DNA of 64,000 bases from Gammaproteobacteria bacterium. GTDB taxonomy: Bacteria; Pseudomonadota; Gammaproteobacteria; HK1. The notes under the pieces were generated by a model, which was not told the DNA's origin, did not search any database, and saw only the letters and a list, made by a program, of their open reading frames with translations. The stretch spans positions 228,475 to 292,474 of the forward strand of contig JAJFJV010000017.1 of the NCBI GenBank assembly GCA_021773635.1. Direction: 5' to 3'. The position numbers and the translations under genes were made by a program. This document shows positions 17,409-27,987 of the stretch, in pieces; within the stretch, counting starts at the first letter, position 1, and each line of letters begins with the position of its first letter.

Positions 17409-18230
17409 ATGAGCGGTCTCGGCGCCCGCCTCGCCACCGCCGGGATTCTGGCCCCCCTGTTGCTTGCCGGGGTGCTTTACCTGCCAACGCTTTGGCTTGC
17501 CTTTGCGCTCGCCTTCTTTGTCCTGCTCGCCGCATGGGAGTGGAGTGGCCTCATGGGCTGGCAACGCCCTGCGGCACGGGCCGCCTATACCGTGCTTGTG
17601 ACCGCTGCGCTTGCCCTCGTCTATCTGGTGAATACCATTTCCCTGCCCCTGTGCATGCTTGCCCTTGGCTGGTGGCTCTACGCCTTCCGCTGGCTCATCC
17701 GCCAACAACTCGCGGCCCCGGATGCCAGCCCGCGTCTGTTTCTTCCCCTGCCGCTCACGGGCCTGCTGATCCTGTTGCCCGCCTGGAGTGGATTGGTTCA
17801 TCTGCATGGCCAGGGTGAAGAAGGTCGCCTCTTCATGGTGTTGCTGCTACTGCTCATATGGGGTGCAGATTCCGGAGCCTATTTTGCCGGTCGCACCTGG
17901 GGAAACCGGCGCCTGGCATCGCGTATCAGCCCCGGTAAAACGTGGGAAGGTGTAGGGGGCGCTCTGGTCGCCACCGCCGCACTGGCATCGGCAGCAGCAA
18001 TGTATCTGGAATTGGGATTATCTGCGGCACTTTTGCTGCTCTCCCTCTGTCTACTGACCACTCTGGTCTCCATTGGCGGCGACCTGGCAGAAAGCCTGTT
18101 CAAGCGCCGCGCCGGAGTCAAAGACAGCGGCAGTCTGCTGCCGGGGCATGGCGGTATACTGGACCGCATCGACAGCCTCACCGCGGCTGCCCCGTTCTTC
18201 GTCCTCGGACTCTACTTCACAGGGCTATAA
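17409..18230 (+). CDS. cdsA: Phosphatidate cytidylyltransferase (CDP-diglyceride synthase)
   Basis: A 273-residue integral membrane protein with about eight helices. It carries the CDS signature near the C-terminus (KDSGSLLPGHGGILDRIDSL) with its conserved acidic residues, and WGADSGAYFAGRTWG before it. It converts phosphatidate and CTP to CDP-diacylglycerol for phospholipid synthesis. It ends directly against the GTG start of dxr. Confidence 0.96.
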   Translation: MSGLGARLATAGILAPLLLAGVLYLPTLWLAFALAFFVLLAAWEWSGLMGWQRPAARAAYTVLVTAALALVYLVNTISLPLCMLALGWWLYAFRWLIRQQLAAPDASPRLFLPLPLTGLLILLPAWSGLVHLHGQGEEGRLFMVLLLLLIWGADSGAYFAGRTWGNRRLASRISPGKTWEGVGGALVATAALASAAAMYLELGLSAALLLLSLCLLTTLVSIGGDLAESLFKRRAGVKDSGSLLPGHGGILDRIDSLTAAAPFFVLGLYFTGL

Positions 18231-19409
18231 GTGATTGGCATCAGCATACTGGGATCCACCGGCAGTATCGGGCTCAACACCCTGGATGTCATCGCCCGGA
18301 ATCGGGGACGCTTCCGGGTGGTTGCCCTGACGGCCAACAGTAGCGACGAACGGCTGGCAGAACAGTGCATCGAGTGGCAACCGGAGTTTGCCGTGATGGC
18401 GGATGCGGATGCCGCGGAACGCCTGCAGCGACGCCTCCATAACACAGAGTCATCGACTATCGTCTTGGCCGGCACTGAAGGACTGGAACAAGTTGCCGCC
18501 CTGCCGCAGGTAGGCTATGTCATGGCCGCCATTGTGGGCGCTGCGGGATTGCTGCCAACACTGGCAGCGGCGCGGGCGGGGAAACGGGTCCTGCTCGCGA
18601 ACAAGGAAGCCCTGGTGATGTCCGGGCAACTATTGATAGACGCGGTCCACGAGCATGGTGGTGAACTGCTACCCATCGACAGCGAACACAACGCCATCTT
18701 TCAGGCCATGCCCCCGCCCGGTGCTGCCGGGCTGGACCAGGCGGGCGTACGACGCATCCTGCTTACTGGCTCGGGAGGTCCCTTCCGCACCCGCCCGCTG
18801 GAAAGTTTTCACGAAATTTCTCCCGCCGAGGCCTGTGCCCACCCGAACTGGAAGATGGGGCGCAAAATCTCGGTAGATTCGGCCACCATGATGAATAAGG
18901 GGCTGGAACTCATCGAGGCCTGCTGGCTGTTTGCCACCGGACCAGAACGCATCGAGGTATTGATTCACCCGCAGAGCGTTATCCACTCCATGGTGGAATA
19001 CAGCGACGGCTCGGTACTGGCGCAGCTGGGAAACCCGGACATGCGCACCCCCATTGCGCACGCCCTGGCCTGGCCAGAGCGGATCGACGCAGGCGTTGCG
19101 GCACTGGACCTGGTAAAGATTGCGGGTCTCAGCTTCGAGGCACCGGATACCGAGCGCTTTCCCTGCTTGCGCCTGGGCTTTGAAGCCGCACGGGCGGGCG
19201 GCACCGCCAGCGTTCATCTCAATGCCGCCAATGAGATCGCGGTAGACGCCTTCCTTAACGGGAAACTGTCCTTTACGGATATTCCGCGGGTTATTGAGCA
19301 CACGCTTGAAGCTCACACAATGGTGCCGGTGCAGGATCTCGACACCGTACTTGCCGCTGATCACGCGGCCCGCGCCACCGCCGCCACCTGTATCGCAGAG
19401 CTCTCCTGA
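18231..19409 (+). CDS. dxr: 1-deoxy-D-xylulose 5-phosphate reductoisomerase
   Basis: A 392-residue NADPH enzyme of the MEP isoprenoid pathway. It starts at a GTG immediately after the cdsA stop: [20 protein letters not shown], the nucleotide-binding motif. Active-site segments are [36 protein letters not shown] and [10 protein letters not shown]. It supplies precursors for UppS, encoded two genes upstream. rseP follows after 2 nt. Confidence 0.97.
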   Translation: MIGISILGSTGSIGLNTLDVIARNRGRFRVVALTANSSDERLAEQCIEWQPEFAVMADADAAERLQRRLHNTESSTIVLAGTEGLEQVAALPQVGYVMAAIVGAAGLLPTLAAARAGKRVLLANKEALVMSGQLLIDAVHEHGGELLPIDSEHNAIFQAMPPPGAAGLDQAGVRRILLTGSGGPFRTRPLESFHEISPAEACAHPNWKMGRKISVDSATMMNKGLELIEACWLFATGPERIEVLIHPQSVIHSMVEYSDGSVLAQLGNPDMRTPIAHALAWPERIDAGVAALDLVKIAGLSFEAPDTERFPCLRLGFEAARAGGTASVHLNAANEIAVDAFLNGKLSFTDIPRVIEHTLEAHTMVPVQDLDTVLAADHAARATAATCIAELS

Positions 19410-19411
19410 TT

Positions 19412-20776
19412 ATGGAATTTCTTTATTCCGTTCTCTCCTTCGTGGTGGTCGTTGGCATCCTCATAACGGTGCATGAATTTGGCCACTTCTGGGTTGCCCG
19501 CAAGCTGGGCGTCAAGGTGCTGCGCTTTTCTATTGGTTTCGGCCGCCCGCTGTGGAGTGGCCGGCGTGCCAATGATGACACCGAGTACGTGCTCGCCCTG
19601 ATCCCCTTGGGGGGATACGTGAAGATGCTCGATGAAAATGAGGCCCCGGTTGCCAGGGAAGAGCTATCCAGGGCCTTTAATCGCAAGCCCCTCGCCGTGC
19701 GTGCCGCGGTAGTGATTGCCGGCCCGCTCGCCAATTTCCTGTTTGCCATTTTTGCCTGCTGGGCCATGTACGTCAGCGGCATCGAGGGATTACGCGCTAC
19801 CGTTGGAACGGTCGAAACAGGCAGCGTCGCCATGACCGCCGGTCTTCATGACGGTCAGCAAATCCTGCGTGTGGGTGAGCGCGAGGCACGCACATGGGAC
19901 GCGGTTATCCAACGACTGATCGGCAGTGCCCTGGGGCAACAAAAGGTCGAGATCACTGTCCGGGAAACAGACGATCGACAGCGGACTCTGGAACTTCCAC
20001 TGGACGACATTTCCCTGGATGCGCTCGCCCGCGGCGGATTTTTCGACGAACTGGGCATCACCCCCCAACGCCCGAGCCTGCCAGCGGTTATCGGCCGGAT
20101 TGAGGCCGGCGGAGCTGCGGAAAAAGCAGGTCTTGAACCCGGGGACCGTATCGTACTCGCGGCGGGTAAGAGCATAGGAAACTGGGGGGCCTGGGTTGAG
20201 GCTATCCGTGCACGACCCGACCAGACCTTTCCCGTCACTATCGAACGCGAAGGCATCACCCACACCCTCGAACTCCGTCCCAAGGCGATCAAACGCGGCG
20301 GCAACGTGATTGGACGTATCGGCGCCGCTGCCAGGGTGCCGGAAGACTGGCGTGCCCGGCACTACGTCAGCCAACGCTATGGCCTGCTTGAAGCCATTCC
20401 CCGCAGCCTCGAAAAAACCTGGGATTTCACCACTTTGACCCTTGGTATGTTCTGGAAGATGCTGACCCTCGAGGTCTCCAGCGAAAATCTCAGTGGCCCC
20501 ATTAGTATCGCCCAGTACGCTGGCCACTCGGCTCAGGCCGGCCTGTCACGCTTTCTCGAATTCCTTGCCATCGTCAGCGTCAGCCTCGGTGTCCTCAATC
20601 TACTGCCTATACCAATACTGGATGGTGGACACCTGATGTATTATTTTATCGAGCTTTGCACCGGCCATCCCCCAGCGGAAGCGGTCCAACTACTCGCACA
20701 ACGCTTTGGCATTGCGGTGATTATTGGCTTGATGAGCCTGGCACTTTACAATGACCTCGCCCGGCTACTCGGCTGA
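19412..20776 (+). CDS. rseP: Inner-membrane zinc protease RseP
   Basis: A 454-residue site-2 protease. HEFGH in the first membrane helix (about residues 22-26) gives two zinc ligands and the catalytic Glu. The third ligand lies in LLPIPILDGGHLMYY near residue 400. Two PDZ domains lie between (about residues 115-300), as in E. coli RseP. It cleaves anti-sigma-E factor RseA and leftover signal peptides. Its place before bamA fits control of envelope stress. Confidence 0.96.
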   Translation: MEFLYSVLSFVVVVGILITVHEFGHFWVARKLGVKVLRFSIGFGRPLWSGRRANDDTEYVLALIPLGGYVKMLDENEAPVAREELSRAFNRKPLAVRAAVVIAGPLANFLFAIFACWAMYVSGIEGLRATVGTVETGSVAMTAGLHDGQQILRVGEREARTWDAVIQRLIGSALGQQKVEITVRETDDRQRTLELPLDDISLDALARGGFFDELGITPQRPSLPAVIGRIEAGGAAEKAGLEPGDRIVLAAGKSIGNWGAWVEAIRARPDQTFPVTIEREGITHTLELRPKAIKRGGNVIGRIGAAARVPEDWRARHYVSQRYGLLEAIPRSLEKTWDFTTLTLGMFWKMLTLEVSSENLSGPISIAQYAGHSAQAGLSRFLEFLAIVSVSLGVLNLLPIPILDGGHLMYYFIELCTGHPPAEAVQLLAQRFGIAVIIGLMSLALYNDLARLLG

Positions 20777-20793
20777 GCGCTGAATTCGTCGTA

Positions 20794-20956
20794 AAGAATC
20801 TGTCGGATTCAGGCGCTCGTAGCGAGGGGAAGGCATTTTGAGACAGATTTTTCGGTCATTTGAGGATAATAACCGAGCTATTAGACGAAAAGGACCGGAA
20901 AATATGGCCAAAATGGCTTTTCCGCAGTAGAGCAGTCCTAAGTCCGACAGACTCCC
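20794..20956. mobile_element. MITE-like element with 20-nt imperfect terminal inverted repeats
   Basis: A 163-bp non-coding element between rseP and bamA. The left end, AAGAATCTGTCGGATTCAGG (20794-20813), is an imperfect inverted copy of the right end, CCTAAGTCCGACAGACTCCC (20937-20956); the core TCTGTCGGA is perfect. No reading frame inside resembles a protein. The structure fits a miniature inverted-repeat element moved by a transposase encoded elsewhere. No clear target-site duplication was identified. Confidence 0.55.
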
Positions 20957-21077
20957 AGCTGGCATAATAATCCCGCCAGCGACCAGGGGCAGGGCCATAT
21001 CGCGGCTCCCTGGAAACCCCGTAGCGCCCACTACCTGCACTGCAGGAGAGCGTTACGCATAACAAGATTAAGGGTTC

Positions 21078-23369
21078 ATGCACCGACTACCGAAGCTTCT
21101 CGCCTTTGCCTTCCTCGCCCTGCTATTGCTGCCGCCCAGTGGTTTCGCTTTTGAGTCCTTTGTCGTCCAGGATATCCGCCTGGAGGGTTTGCAACGCATT
21201 TCCGCGGGCACCATCTTCAACTACCTGCCGATCAAGGTGGGCGACAAACTGGATGAGGGCCGTAATGCGGAGGCCATCCGTACCCTGTTCAAAACCGGTT
21301 TCTTCAAAGACGTCCGTCTGGAGCAGGAAAATAACACCCTGGTGGTCGTGGTCAGTGAACGCGCCTCCATTGCCGGCATCACCTTCTCTGGCAATAAATC
21401 CATCGAAACCGAGCAATTGCTCGACTCTCTCAAGCAGGTGGGATTTTCCAGCGGGCGCGTATTCAACCGCACGATCTTTGAAAAGGTCGAACAGGAATTA
21501 CAGCGCTCCTACTTCGGCCTGGGTAAATACGCGGTACAGATCGAAAGCACGATTACACCACTGGAACGTAACCGGGTATCGGTAAATTTTGATGTCACCG
21601 AAGGCAAGGCCGCACGGATCCGGCAGATCAATATCGTCGGTAATGACAGCTACGAAGAAGAGGACCTGCTGGACCTGTTCAAGCTGAGCACCACGAAAAT
21701 GCTGTCCGTGTTCACAAAATCCGACCAGTACTCCAAGCAAAAGCTGGGCGCCGATCTGGAGTCGCTGCGTTCTTTCTATCTTGATAATGGCTATATCAAT
21801 TTCAACATCGATTCCACCCAGGTCTCCATCACCCCGGACAAAAAAGACATCTATGTCACCGTGAACATTACCGAGGGGGATCAGTATCGGGTTTCCGATA
21901 TTCGCCTTGCCGGCAATTTTGATGTGCCCGAGGAGGAGCTGTTCAAGCTGATTCAGGTACGGCGTGGCAAGGTTTTTTCCCGCCAGAAAGTGGCCAGTAC
22001 ACGCAACCAGCTCGCAGATCGCCTAGGCAATGATGGCTATGCCTTTGCCAATGTGAATGCCGTCCCTGACATCGACGAAAAGAAAAAAGAGGTTGCCCTG
22101 AGCTTTTTCCTCGACCCGGGGAAACGGGTCTATGTACGGCGGATTAACTTTGAGGGCAATACCAAGACCAAGGACGACGTGTTGCGCCGGGAAATGCGCC
22201 AGATCGAGAGCGCCAGCGCCTCTACCAGCGCTATTGAACGTTCCCGGGTGCGCCTGGAACGTCTTGGTTATTTCAAGGAAGTGAACGTAGAAACACCGGC
22301 GGTACCTGGCACCGCAGATCAGGTGGACGTGAACTTCACCGTTGTCGAACAGCCCTCAGGCAACCTCTCCGCCGGTCTGGGTTTTTCCCAGTCCCAGGGT
22401 GTCGTGGTCCAAACCAGCATCAGCCAGGATAATTTTCTCGGCACCGGCAACAGCGTGACCGGGGTTTTCAATAACAGTACGGTCAACCGTAATTTCAGTC
22501 TGGGCTACCTCAATCCCTATTACACCGATGACGGTATAAGCCGGGGTTTTAACGGCTACTACCGCACTACGGATGCTGGCGAGGACAATGTTTCTGACTA
22601 CACCCTGGATGAAATAGGTGGCGGTGTCTCCTTTGGCCTGCCCATCAATGAAACGGAAACCGTGCGCGTGGGTTTCTCTGCCGAACGTACCGACTTCAAG
22701 GTCGGAGGCCTACCATCGGTGGAGGTATTGAACTTCAGAAAACGTAATGGTGACAGCTTCAATACCTTTCTGCTGGATGCCGGCTGGACCCACGATACCC
22801 GTAACCGGCGAATTTTCCCGGACCGCGGCGGGCTCACCCGTCTATCTGGCGAGATCGCGGTCCCGGGCAGTGACCTCACCTATTACAAGGCAACAGCACG
22901 TCACCAGCGGTTTTTTCCGTTAACCAAGCGGTTTACCCTGATCCTCAATGGCGAAGTCGGATACGGCGATGGCTATCTTGACACTGAACGCCTGCCGCTC
23001 ATCGATAACTTCTTTGTTGGTGGCATACGCACGGTGCGGGGTTTTGAAGCCAACACCCTCGGGCCGCGAGACAGTAACGGCGACCCTCTGGGTGGCGATC
23101 TCAAGATCGTCGGCAATGCGGAAATTATTCTTCCGGTCCCCTTTGCGCCCGACACGCGCTCGGTCCGGCTCACAGGGTTCGTCGATATGGGTAATGTCTA
23201 CGGGCCCAACCAGAATTTTGATCTGGGCGATCTGCGTAGCACAGTTGGTGTTTCCGCAGTGTGGCTCTCGCCGCTCGGTGCCATGACTGTCAGCGTTGCC
23301 GCGCCCTTGAAGAAAGAAACGACTGATGACACCCAGTCAATACAATTCACCTTTGGGACCAGTTTCTAG
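21078..23369 (+). CDS. bamA: Outer membrane protein assembly factor BamA
   Basis: A 763-residue Omp85 protein with a signal peptide ending about GFAFES. Five POTRA domains occupy roughly residues 25-425 and a C-terminal beta-barrel of 16 strands follows. The barrel contains the conserved VRGFEANTLGPRD of loop 6 and ends in Phe (FTFGTSF). It inserts beta-barrel proteins into the outer membrane. skp follows after 2 nt. Confidence 0.97.
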   Translation: MHRLPKLLAFAFLALLLLPPSGFAFESFVVQDIRLEGLQRISAGTIFNYLPIKVGDKLDEGRNAEAIRTLFKTGFFKDVRLEQENNTLVVVVSERASIAGITFSGNKSIETEQLLDSLKQVGFSSGRVFNRTIFEKVEQELQRSYFGLGKYAVQIESTITPLERNRVSVNFDVTEGKAARIRQINIVGNDSYEEEDLLDLFKLSTTKMLSVFTKSDQYSKQKLGADLESLRSFYLDNGYINFNIDSTQVSITPDKKDIYVTVNITEGDQYRVSDIRLAGNFDVPEEELFKLIQVRRGKVFSRQKVASTRNQLADRLGNDGYAFANVNAVPDIDEKKKEVALSFFLDPGKRVYVRRINFEGNTKTKDDVLRREMRQIESASASTSAIERSRVRLERLGYFKEVNVETPAVPGTADQVDVNFTVVEQPSGNLSAGLGFSQSQGVVVQTSISQDNFLGTGNSVTGVFNNSTVNRNFSLGYLNPYYTDDGISRGFNGYYRTTDAGEDNVSDYTLDEIGGGVSFGLPINETETVRVGFSAERTDFKVGGLPSVEVLNFRKRNGDSFNTFLLDAGWTHDTRNRRIFPDRGGLTRLSGEIAVPGSDLTYYKATARHQRFFPLTKRFTLILNGEVGYGDGYLDTERLPLIDNFFVGGIRTVRGFEANTLGPRDSNGDPLGGDLKIVGNAEIILPVPFAPDTRSVRLTGFVDMGNVYGPNQNFDLGDLRSTVGVSAVWLSPLGAMTVSVAAPLKKETTDDTQSIQFTFGTSF

Positions 23370-23371
23370 CC

Positions 23372-23932
23372 ATGATTCATAAATTTAAAATTCAGTCTGT
23401 GTATACCGTTCTGGCCCTTGCCTTGAGCATCGCATTTGCCGCTCCCGTTAGTGCCGCGGAAGCTGCCAAGGTAGGCTACGTTAACGCCGCCCGGGCCCTG
23501 AATGACTCACCCCAGAAAGAGGCGGCCAAGAAACGTATCGAGGCCGAGTTTGCACCGCGGGATCGCAAACTCATTGCCCAACAGAAGGAATTGCGCAAGC
23601 TGGAAGACAAGCTGGTACGTGATGGCTCGGTCATGACCCAGGCAGCCAAACAACGCGCCACCCAGGAGCTGCGCGGCAAGAAACGTAATCTTCAGCGTGA
23701 ATTTGATGAGTTCCGTGAAGACAGCAACCTGCGCCAGAACCAGGAGCGGGTCAAGCTGCAGAAAGTGGTCTTGAAGGCCATCGACGCAGTCGCAAGGGCC
23801 AACGGCTACGATATTATCGTCGGTGAGGGTGTACTGTTTGCGGCGGACCGCGTCAACGTGACCAACAAGGTCATTGCCCAGCTACGCGCAGAATTCGAAC
23901 GAAACAGGACTCCCCAGAAGAGCCCGAAATAG
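23372..23932 (+). CDS. skp: Periplasmic chaperone Skp/OmpH
   Basis: A 186-residue protein with a signal peptide (about residues 1-28, cleavage near VSAAEA) and a long, charged, coiled-coil middle rich in Lys, Arg and Glu. This matches the tentacle helices of Skp. YVNAARALNDSP and the C-terminal VLKAIDAVARANGYDIIVGEGVLFA are family segments. It carries unfolded outer membrane proteins to BAM. It lies between bamA and lpxD as in E. coli. Confidence 0.94.
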   Translation: MIHKFKIQSVYTVLALALSIAFAAPVSAAEAAKVGYVNAARALNDSPQKEAAKKRIEAEFAPRDRKLIAQQKELRKLEDKLVRDGSVMTQAAKQRATQELRGKKRNLQREFDEFREDSNLRQNQERVKLQKVVLKAIDAVARANGYDIIVGEGVLFAADRVNVTNKVIAQLRAEFERNRTPQKSPK

Positions 23933-23946
23933 CAAGAGCGCCACCT

Positions 23947-24960
23947 GTGAGCCTGACTCTTGAAGAACTTTCCGTTGCCCTGAAGGCCACCCTGCACGGC
24001 GACCCCGCGACCCTGATTGAAGGCGTTGCAACCCTTGGCAACGCAGGTCCGGGCAGCCTCGGTTTTTTCTCTAACCGGCGCTACCACCAGTTCCTCAGGG
24101 AAACCCGGGCCAGTGCGGTCATTCTCGCTGAAGCCGATCGGGAGGAATGCCCGGTGGCAACGCTGGTCATGGACAATCCCTATCTTGGCTACGCCCAGGC
24201 TGCGACCCTGCTAAACCCGGAACCCGTGGCCAGTCCCGGGGTTCACGCCTCGGCCAGCGTCCACGGCAGTGCCCATGTGGATAGCAGCGCCCATATCGGT
24301 GCCAATGCGGTCGTAGCCGAAGGAAGCCGCATCGGGGCCGGCTGTTATGTGGGTCCCGGCAGCGTCATTCTGGAACAGGCCTCTGTTGGAGAACAGTGCT
24401 GGTTAGGCGCCAATGTCACCCTGTGCCGTGGAGTCCAGATTGGCAAGCGGGTCCGGTTACATCCCGGTGTTGTGATCGGCGCCGACGGCTTTGGCATCGC
24501 CAATAATGGAGAGGCCTGGATCAAGGTGCCGCAGCTGGGCAGCGTGATTATTGGTGATGATGTAGAGATTGGCGCCAACACCACTATCGACCGTGGCGCA
24601 CTGGAAGATACGGTGCTTGAAGAGGGCGTCAAGCTGGACAACCTGGTCCAGGTTGGACATAACGTCCACATCGGAGCCCATACCGCGGTTGCCGGTTGTG
24701 CCGCTATTGCCGGCAGTGCCCATATTGGCAAGCGCTGCACCATTGGTGGCGCCGCCGCCATCGGCGGTCACCTGGAAATTGCCGACGATGTCCACCTCAC
24801 CGCCACCTCCGGTGTCCCCAATTCCATTACCAAGCCCGGGGTCTACTCCTCGGGCGTACCCATCCAGGAAAACAAGATCTGGCGACGCAATGTGATACGC
24901 ATGCTGCATCTCGAGGATATGGCGAAACGCATCAAGGCCCTTGAAAGAAAACTAAAGTAA
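23947..24960 (+). CDS. lpxD: UDP-3-O-acylglucosamine N-acyltransferase
   Basis: A 337-residue trimeric left-handed beta-helix enzyme starting at GTG (MSLTLEELSVALKATLHGD). The hexapeptide repeats run from about residue 100 to 300 (for example IGANAVVAEGSRIGAG). The catalytic His is expected in LDNLVQVGHNVHIG. It adds the second acyl chain in lipid A synthesis. fabZ follows. Confidence 0.96.
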   Translation: MSLTLEELSVALKATLHGDPATLIEGVATLGNAGPGSLGFFSNRRYHQFLRETRASAVILAEADREECPVATLVMDNPYLGYAQAATLLNPEPVASPGVHASASVHGSAHVDSSAHIGANAVVAEGSRIGAGCYVGPGSVILEQASVGEQCWLGANVTLCRGVQIGKRVRLHPGVVIGADGFGIANNGEAWIKVPQLGSVIIGDDVEIGANTTIDRGALEDTVLEEGVKLDNLVQVGHNVHIGAHTAVAGCAAIAGSAHIGKRCTIGGAAAIGGHLEIADDVHLTATSGVPNSITKPGVYSSGVPIQENKIWRRNVIRMLHLEDMAKRIKALERKLK

Positions 24961-25032
24961 CCCGCTACAGCCAGCGATTGAACTTTTGTCACACCCATAA
25001 TGGTATTAGCAGAAAAACACAGAGACCCCGCA

Positions 25033-25473
25033 ATGGATATCAATGAGATCCTCCAGTACCTGCCTCACCGCTACCCCTTCTTGCTCCTCGACCGGGTGCT
25101 GGAGATCGAGCCGAAAAAATCACTCACAGCGATAAAAAATGTGAGCTACAACGAACCCTTCTTTCAGGGCCATTTTCCCCGCCAACCGGTGATGCCCGCG
25201 GTGCTGACCCTTGAAGCAATGGCCCAGGCCACTGGCATTCTGGCGATGGTCTCCCTGGGGCTGTCGCCCTCGGATTCGGTGCTCTATTACTTCGTAGGAG
25301 CCGACAAGGCACGCTTTCGCCGGCCGGTAGTGCCGGGCGACCAGTTGCGCATCGAGGTAGAAGTCATGCGCCTCACCCGCAGCATGTGCAAGGTCAAGGC
25401 AAAGGCTACTGTGGAGGGAGACCTCGCTGCCAGCGCTGAATTGATGGGGGCCCTGAAGGATCTCGATTCTTGA
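25033..25473 (+). CDS. fabZ: 3-hydroxyacyl-ACP dehydratase FabZ
   Basis: The product is 146 residues from the ATG at 25033, starting [24 protein letters not shown]. The hot-dog fold motif [23 protein letters not shown] holds the catalytic His and Glu. It dehydrates hydroxyacyl-ACPs in fatty acid elongation and balances flux with lipid A synthesis. The 72-nt gap after lpxD has TTGAAC and TGGTAT spaced by 17, a possible weak internal promoter. The stop overlaps the lpxA start (TTGA). Confidence 0.95.
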   Translation: MDINEILQYLPHRYPFLLLDRVLEIEPKKSLTAIKNVSYNEPFFQGHFPRQPVMPAVLTLEAMAQATGILAMVSLGLSPSDSVLYYFVGADKARFRRPVVPGDQLRIEVEVMRLTRSMCKVKAKATVEGDLAASAELMGALKDLDS

Positions 25474-26240
25474 TTCACCCCAGCGCCATCATCGATGAGG
25501 GGGCCCGTCTTGCTCCTGGAGTCAGTGTCGGCCCATGGTCAATCATCGGCGCCGACGTAGAGATTGGAGAGAACACTCGAATCGACGCACATGTGGTCAT
25601 CAACGGCCCGACCCGCATTGGCCGCGACAACCACATCTATCCCTTCAACGCCCTGGGTGACGCCCCCCAGGACAAAAAATATGCCGGCGAGAAATCACGT
25701 CTGGAAATTGGTGATGGCAACACCATCCGCGAGTTTTGCACCTTTAACCGCGGCACCGATGATGGCGGTGGCCTTACCCGTATCGGTGATGACAACTGGA
25801 TCATGGCCTATGTACACATCGCCCACGACTGTGAACTGGGGAACCACACCATACTCGCCAACGGCAGCACGCTGGCCGGGCATGTGCGGGTAGAGGACCA
25901 CGTTATCCTCGGTGCCTTCACCGTGGTACACCAATTCTGTGCCATCGGTGCCCACAGCTTTTCCGCCATGAGCACGGTGATTCTGAAAGACGTCCCCCCC
26001 TATGTCACCGTCTCCGGTAACAGCGCCTCACCCCACGGCCTAAATGGCGAGGGGCTGAAACGTCGCGGCTTCACTACCCATAGCCTTCTGCAATTGAAGC
26101 GCGCCTATAAAGTTCTCTACAAACAACGGCTTACCGTTGAACAAGCGCTGCGGGAACTGCGTGTCATGGCTTCTGAGTGTGATGAGATCGTACCGCTGGT
26201 CGCCTTTCTGGAAAACTCCAGCCGCGGCATCGTGCGTTAG
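25470..26240 (+). CDS. lpxA: UDP-N-acetylglucosamine acyltransferase
   Basis: A 256-residue beta-helix acyltransferase. The start is TTG at 25470, overlapping the fabZ stop, giving the standard N-terminus [17 protein letters not shown]. Hexapeptide repeats fill residues 1-190. The catalytic His lies in the region [14 protein letters not shown]. It adds the first 3-hydroxyacyl chain in lipid A synthesis. Confidence 0.96.
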   Translation: MIHPSAIIDEGARLAPGVSVGPWSIIGADVEIGENTRIDAHVVINGPTRIGRDNHIYPFNALGDAPQDKKYAGEKSRLEIGDGNTIREFCTFNRGTDDGGGLTRIGDDNWIMAYVHIAHDCELGNHTILANGSTLAGHVRVEDHVILGAFTVVHQFCAIGAHSFSAMSTVILKDVPPYVTVSGNSASPHGLNGEGLKRRGFTTHSLLQLKRAYKVLYKQRLTVEQALRELRVMASECDEIVPLVAFLENSSRGIVR

Positions 26241-26257
26241 TCGCGGGGGAGAAAAGC

Positions 26258-27397
26258 TTGTCATTGCGCATCGCCATCGTTGCGGGAGAGGCCTCCGGCG
26301 ACCTGCTGGCCAGTGCGCTTATCCGGGCCCTGCAGGTCCGCCGACCCGATCTTCACTTTGAAGGCATCGCTGGCCCCCAGATGATTGCCGCGGGCTGTGA
26401 GTGCCTCTATCCGCTGGAACGCCTGTCGGTCATGGGGCTGACCGAGGCACTGGGGCGCTACCTCGAATTGTTACCGGTACGGGCACGTCTGAAAAAACGC
26501 TGGCTCGCGGAGCCACCCGCCCTGTTCATCGGTGTCGATGCCCCGGACTTCAACCTCTCCCTTGAGGAGGGCCTGCGCAAGGCGGGCATCACTACGGCCC
26601 ACTATGTCAGCCCCTCGGTATGGGCCTGGCGCCGCTATCGAATCCGCAAAATTGCCCGCGCAGTGGACCGCATGCTCACCCTGTTTCCCTTTGAGGCGGA
26701 CTTCTACCGTGAACACGATGTCCCGGTAAGCTTTGTCGGCCATCCCCTCACCGACATCATTCCGGTTGATACCAACCAGGATGCGGTACGACGTGCGCTG
26801 AATCTGCCTGCCGAGGGGGAATATATAGCCCTCCTCCCGGGCAGTCGGAGTCACGAACTCGACTATCTTGCCGGCCCCATGGTGGGCACCGCGCGCTGGC
26901 TTACCGAACATCGTCCGGGTATCGCCTTTATCGCCCCCATGATCAACACTGACATGCGGGCACGCTTTCAGCGCGTGCTGGAGCAGCACGGCCAGGGACT
27001 CGATATCCGGCTCATCGATGGCCAGTCGCGCGAGGCCATGACCGCCGCCGATGGCGTGTTGTTGGCGTCGGGCACCGCCACCCTGGAGGCGATGCTGCTC
27101 AACCGCCCCATGGTAGTGGCCTACCGCCTGCATCCCCTGAGTTTCCAGATCATGAAGGCGCTGTTTTCGGTCCGTCATATCGCCCTGCCCAACCTGCTCG
27201 CGGGCAAACAATTGATTCCCGAACTGCTCCAGTCGGAGGCCACTCCAGAGCGCCTTGGCGCTGCATTGCTCGAACTACTGGAAAATGACGAACAACGGCT
27301 AAAACTGTCGGACGAGTTTTCCGGTATACGAGCCAGCCTCGGCAATGACGCCGCTGCCCGGGCCGCCGATGCCATCCTGGAACTCCTGCCATCGTGA
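26258..27397 (+). CDS. lpxB: Lipid A disaccharide synthase
   Basis: A 379-residue GT19 glycosyltransferase starting at TTG ([21 protein letters not shown]) after a purine-rich GGGGGAGAAAAG. Motifs include [21 protein letters not shown] and [23 protein letters not shown]. It joins UDP-diacylglucosamine to lipid X. Its stop overlaps the rnhB start (GTGA). Confidence 0.96.
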   Translation: MSLRIAIVAGEASGDLLASALIRALQVRRPDLHFEGIAGPQMIAAGCECLYPLERLSVMGLTEALGRYLELLPVRARLKKRWLAEPPALFIGVDAPDFNLSLEEGLRKAGITTAHYVSPSVWAWRRYRIRKIARAVDRMLTLFPFEADFYREHDVPVSFVGHPLTDIIPVDTNQDAVRRALNLPAEGEYIALLPGSRSHELDYLAGPMVGTARWLTEHRPGIAFIAPMINTDMRARFQRVLEQHGQGLDIRLIDGQSREAMTAADGVLLASGTATLEAMLLNRPMVVAYRLHPLSFQIMKALFSVRHIALPNLLAGKQLIPELLQSEATPERLGAALLELLENDEQRLKLSDEFSGIRASLGNDAAARAADAILELLPS

Positions 27398-27987
27398 CCA
27401 GCCTGATGCTGCCCACACCCGGGCTGGCCGGTGTCGATGAGGTAGGCAGGGGCCCACTGGCAGGCCCGGTAGTTGCCGCCGCGGTTGTCCTCGATCCTGC
27501 ACGGCCTATAGAGGGGCTACGGGACTCGAAACGATTGAGCCCCAAACGTCGCACCGTCCTTGCCGAAATCATCCGCGAGCAAGCCCTCGCCTGGGCCATC
27601 GGACGCGCCGAGTGCACCGAGATTGATGACATCAACATCCTCCAGGCCAGCCTGCTGGCCATGCGCCGCGCAGTGCTCGGCCTACCCTTTGTTCCTGAAC
27701 ACGCCCAGGTGGATGGTAACCACTGCCCGCAGCTTCCCTGCCCGGTAGAGGCGATAATCAAGGGCGACGATCGGGTCGCGGAGATCAGCGCCGCCTCGAT
27801 CCTTGCCAAGGTGCTTCGGGATGCAGAGATGGAGGCCATGGAGACACGATATCCGGGTTACGGTTTTGCCCGTCACAAGGGGTATCCTACGCGGGAGCAT
27901 CTTGCCGGCCTCGCGCGCCTTGGCCCCTGTGCCGAGCACCGACGCTCCTTCCGACCGGTACGCAAAATATTAGAAAACCTTGAATGA
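27394..27987 (+). CDS. rnhB: Ribonuclease HII
   Basis: A 197-residue enzyme starting at GTG. The RNase HII signature is [20 protein letters not shown], with catalytic Asp and Glu. DGNHCP and [21 protein letters not shown] carry the other acidic residues. It removes ribonucleotides from DNA. It is coupled to lpxB upstream and dnaE downstream by 4-nt overlaps. Confidence 0.96.
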   Translation: MTSLMLPTPGLAGVDEVGRGPLAGPVVAAAVVLDPARPIEGLRDSKRLSPKRRTVLAEIIREQALAWAIGRAECTEIDDINILQASLLAMRRAVLGLPFVPEHAQVDGNHCPQLPCPVEAIIKGDDRVAEISAASILAKVLRDAEMEAMETRYPGYGFARHKGYPTREHLAGLARLGPCAEHRRSFRPVRKILENLE

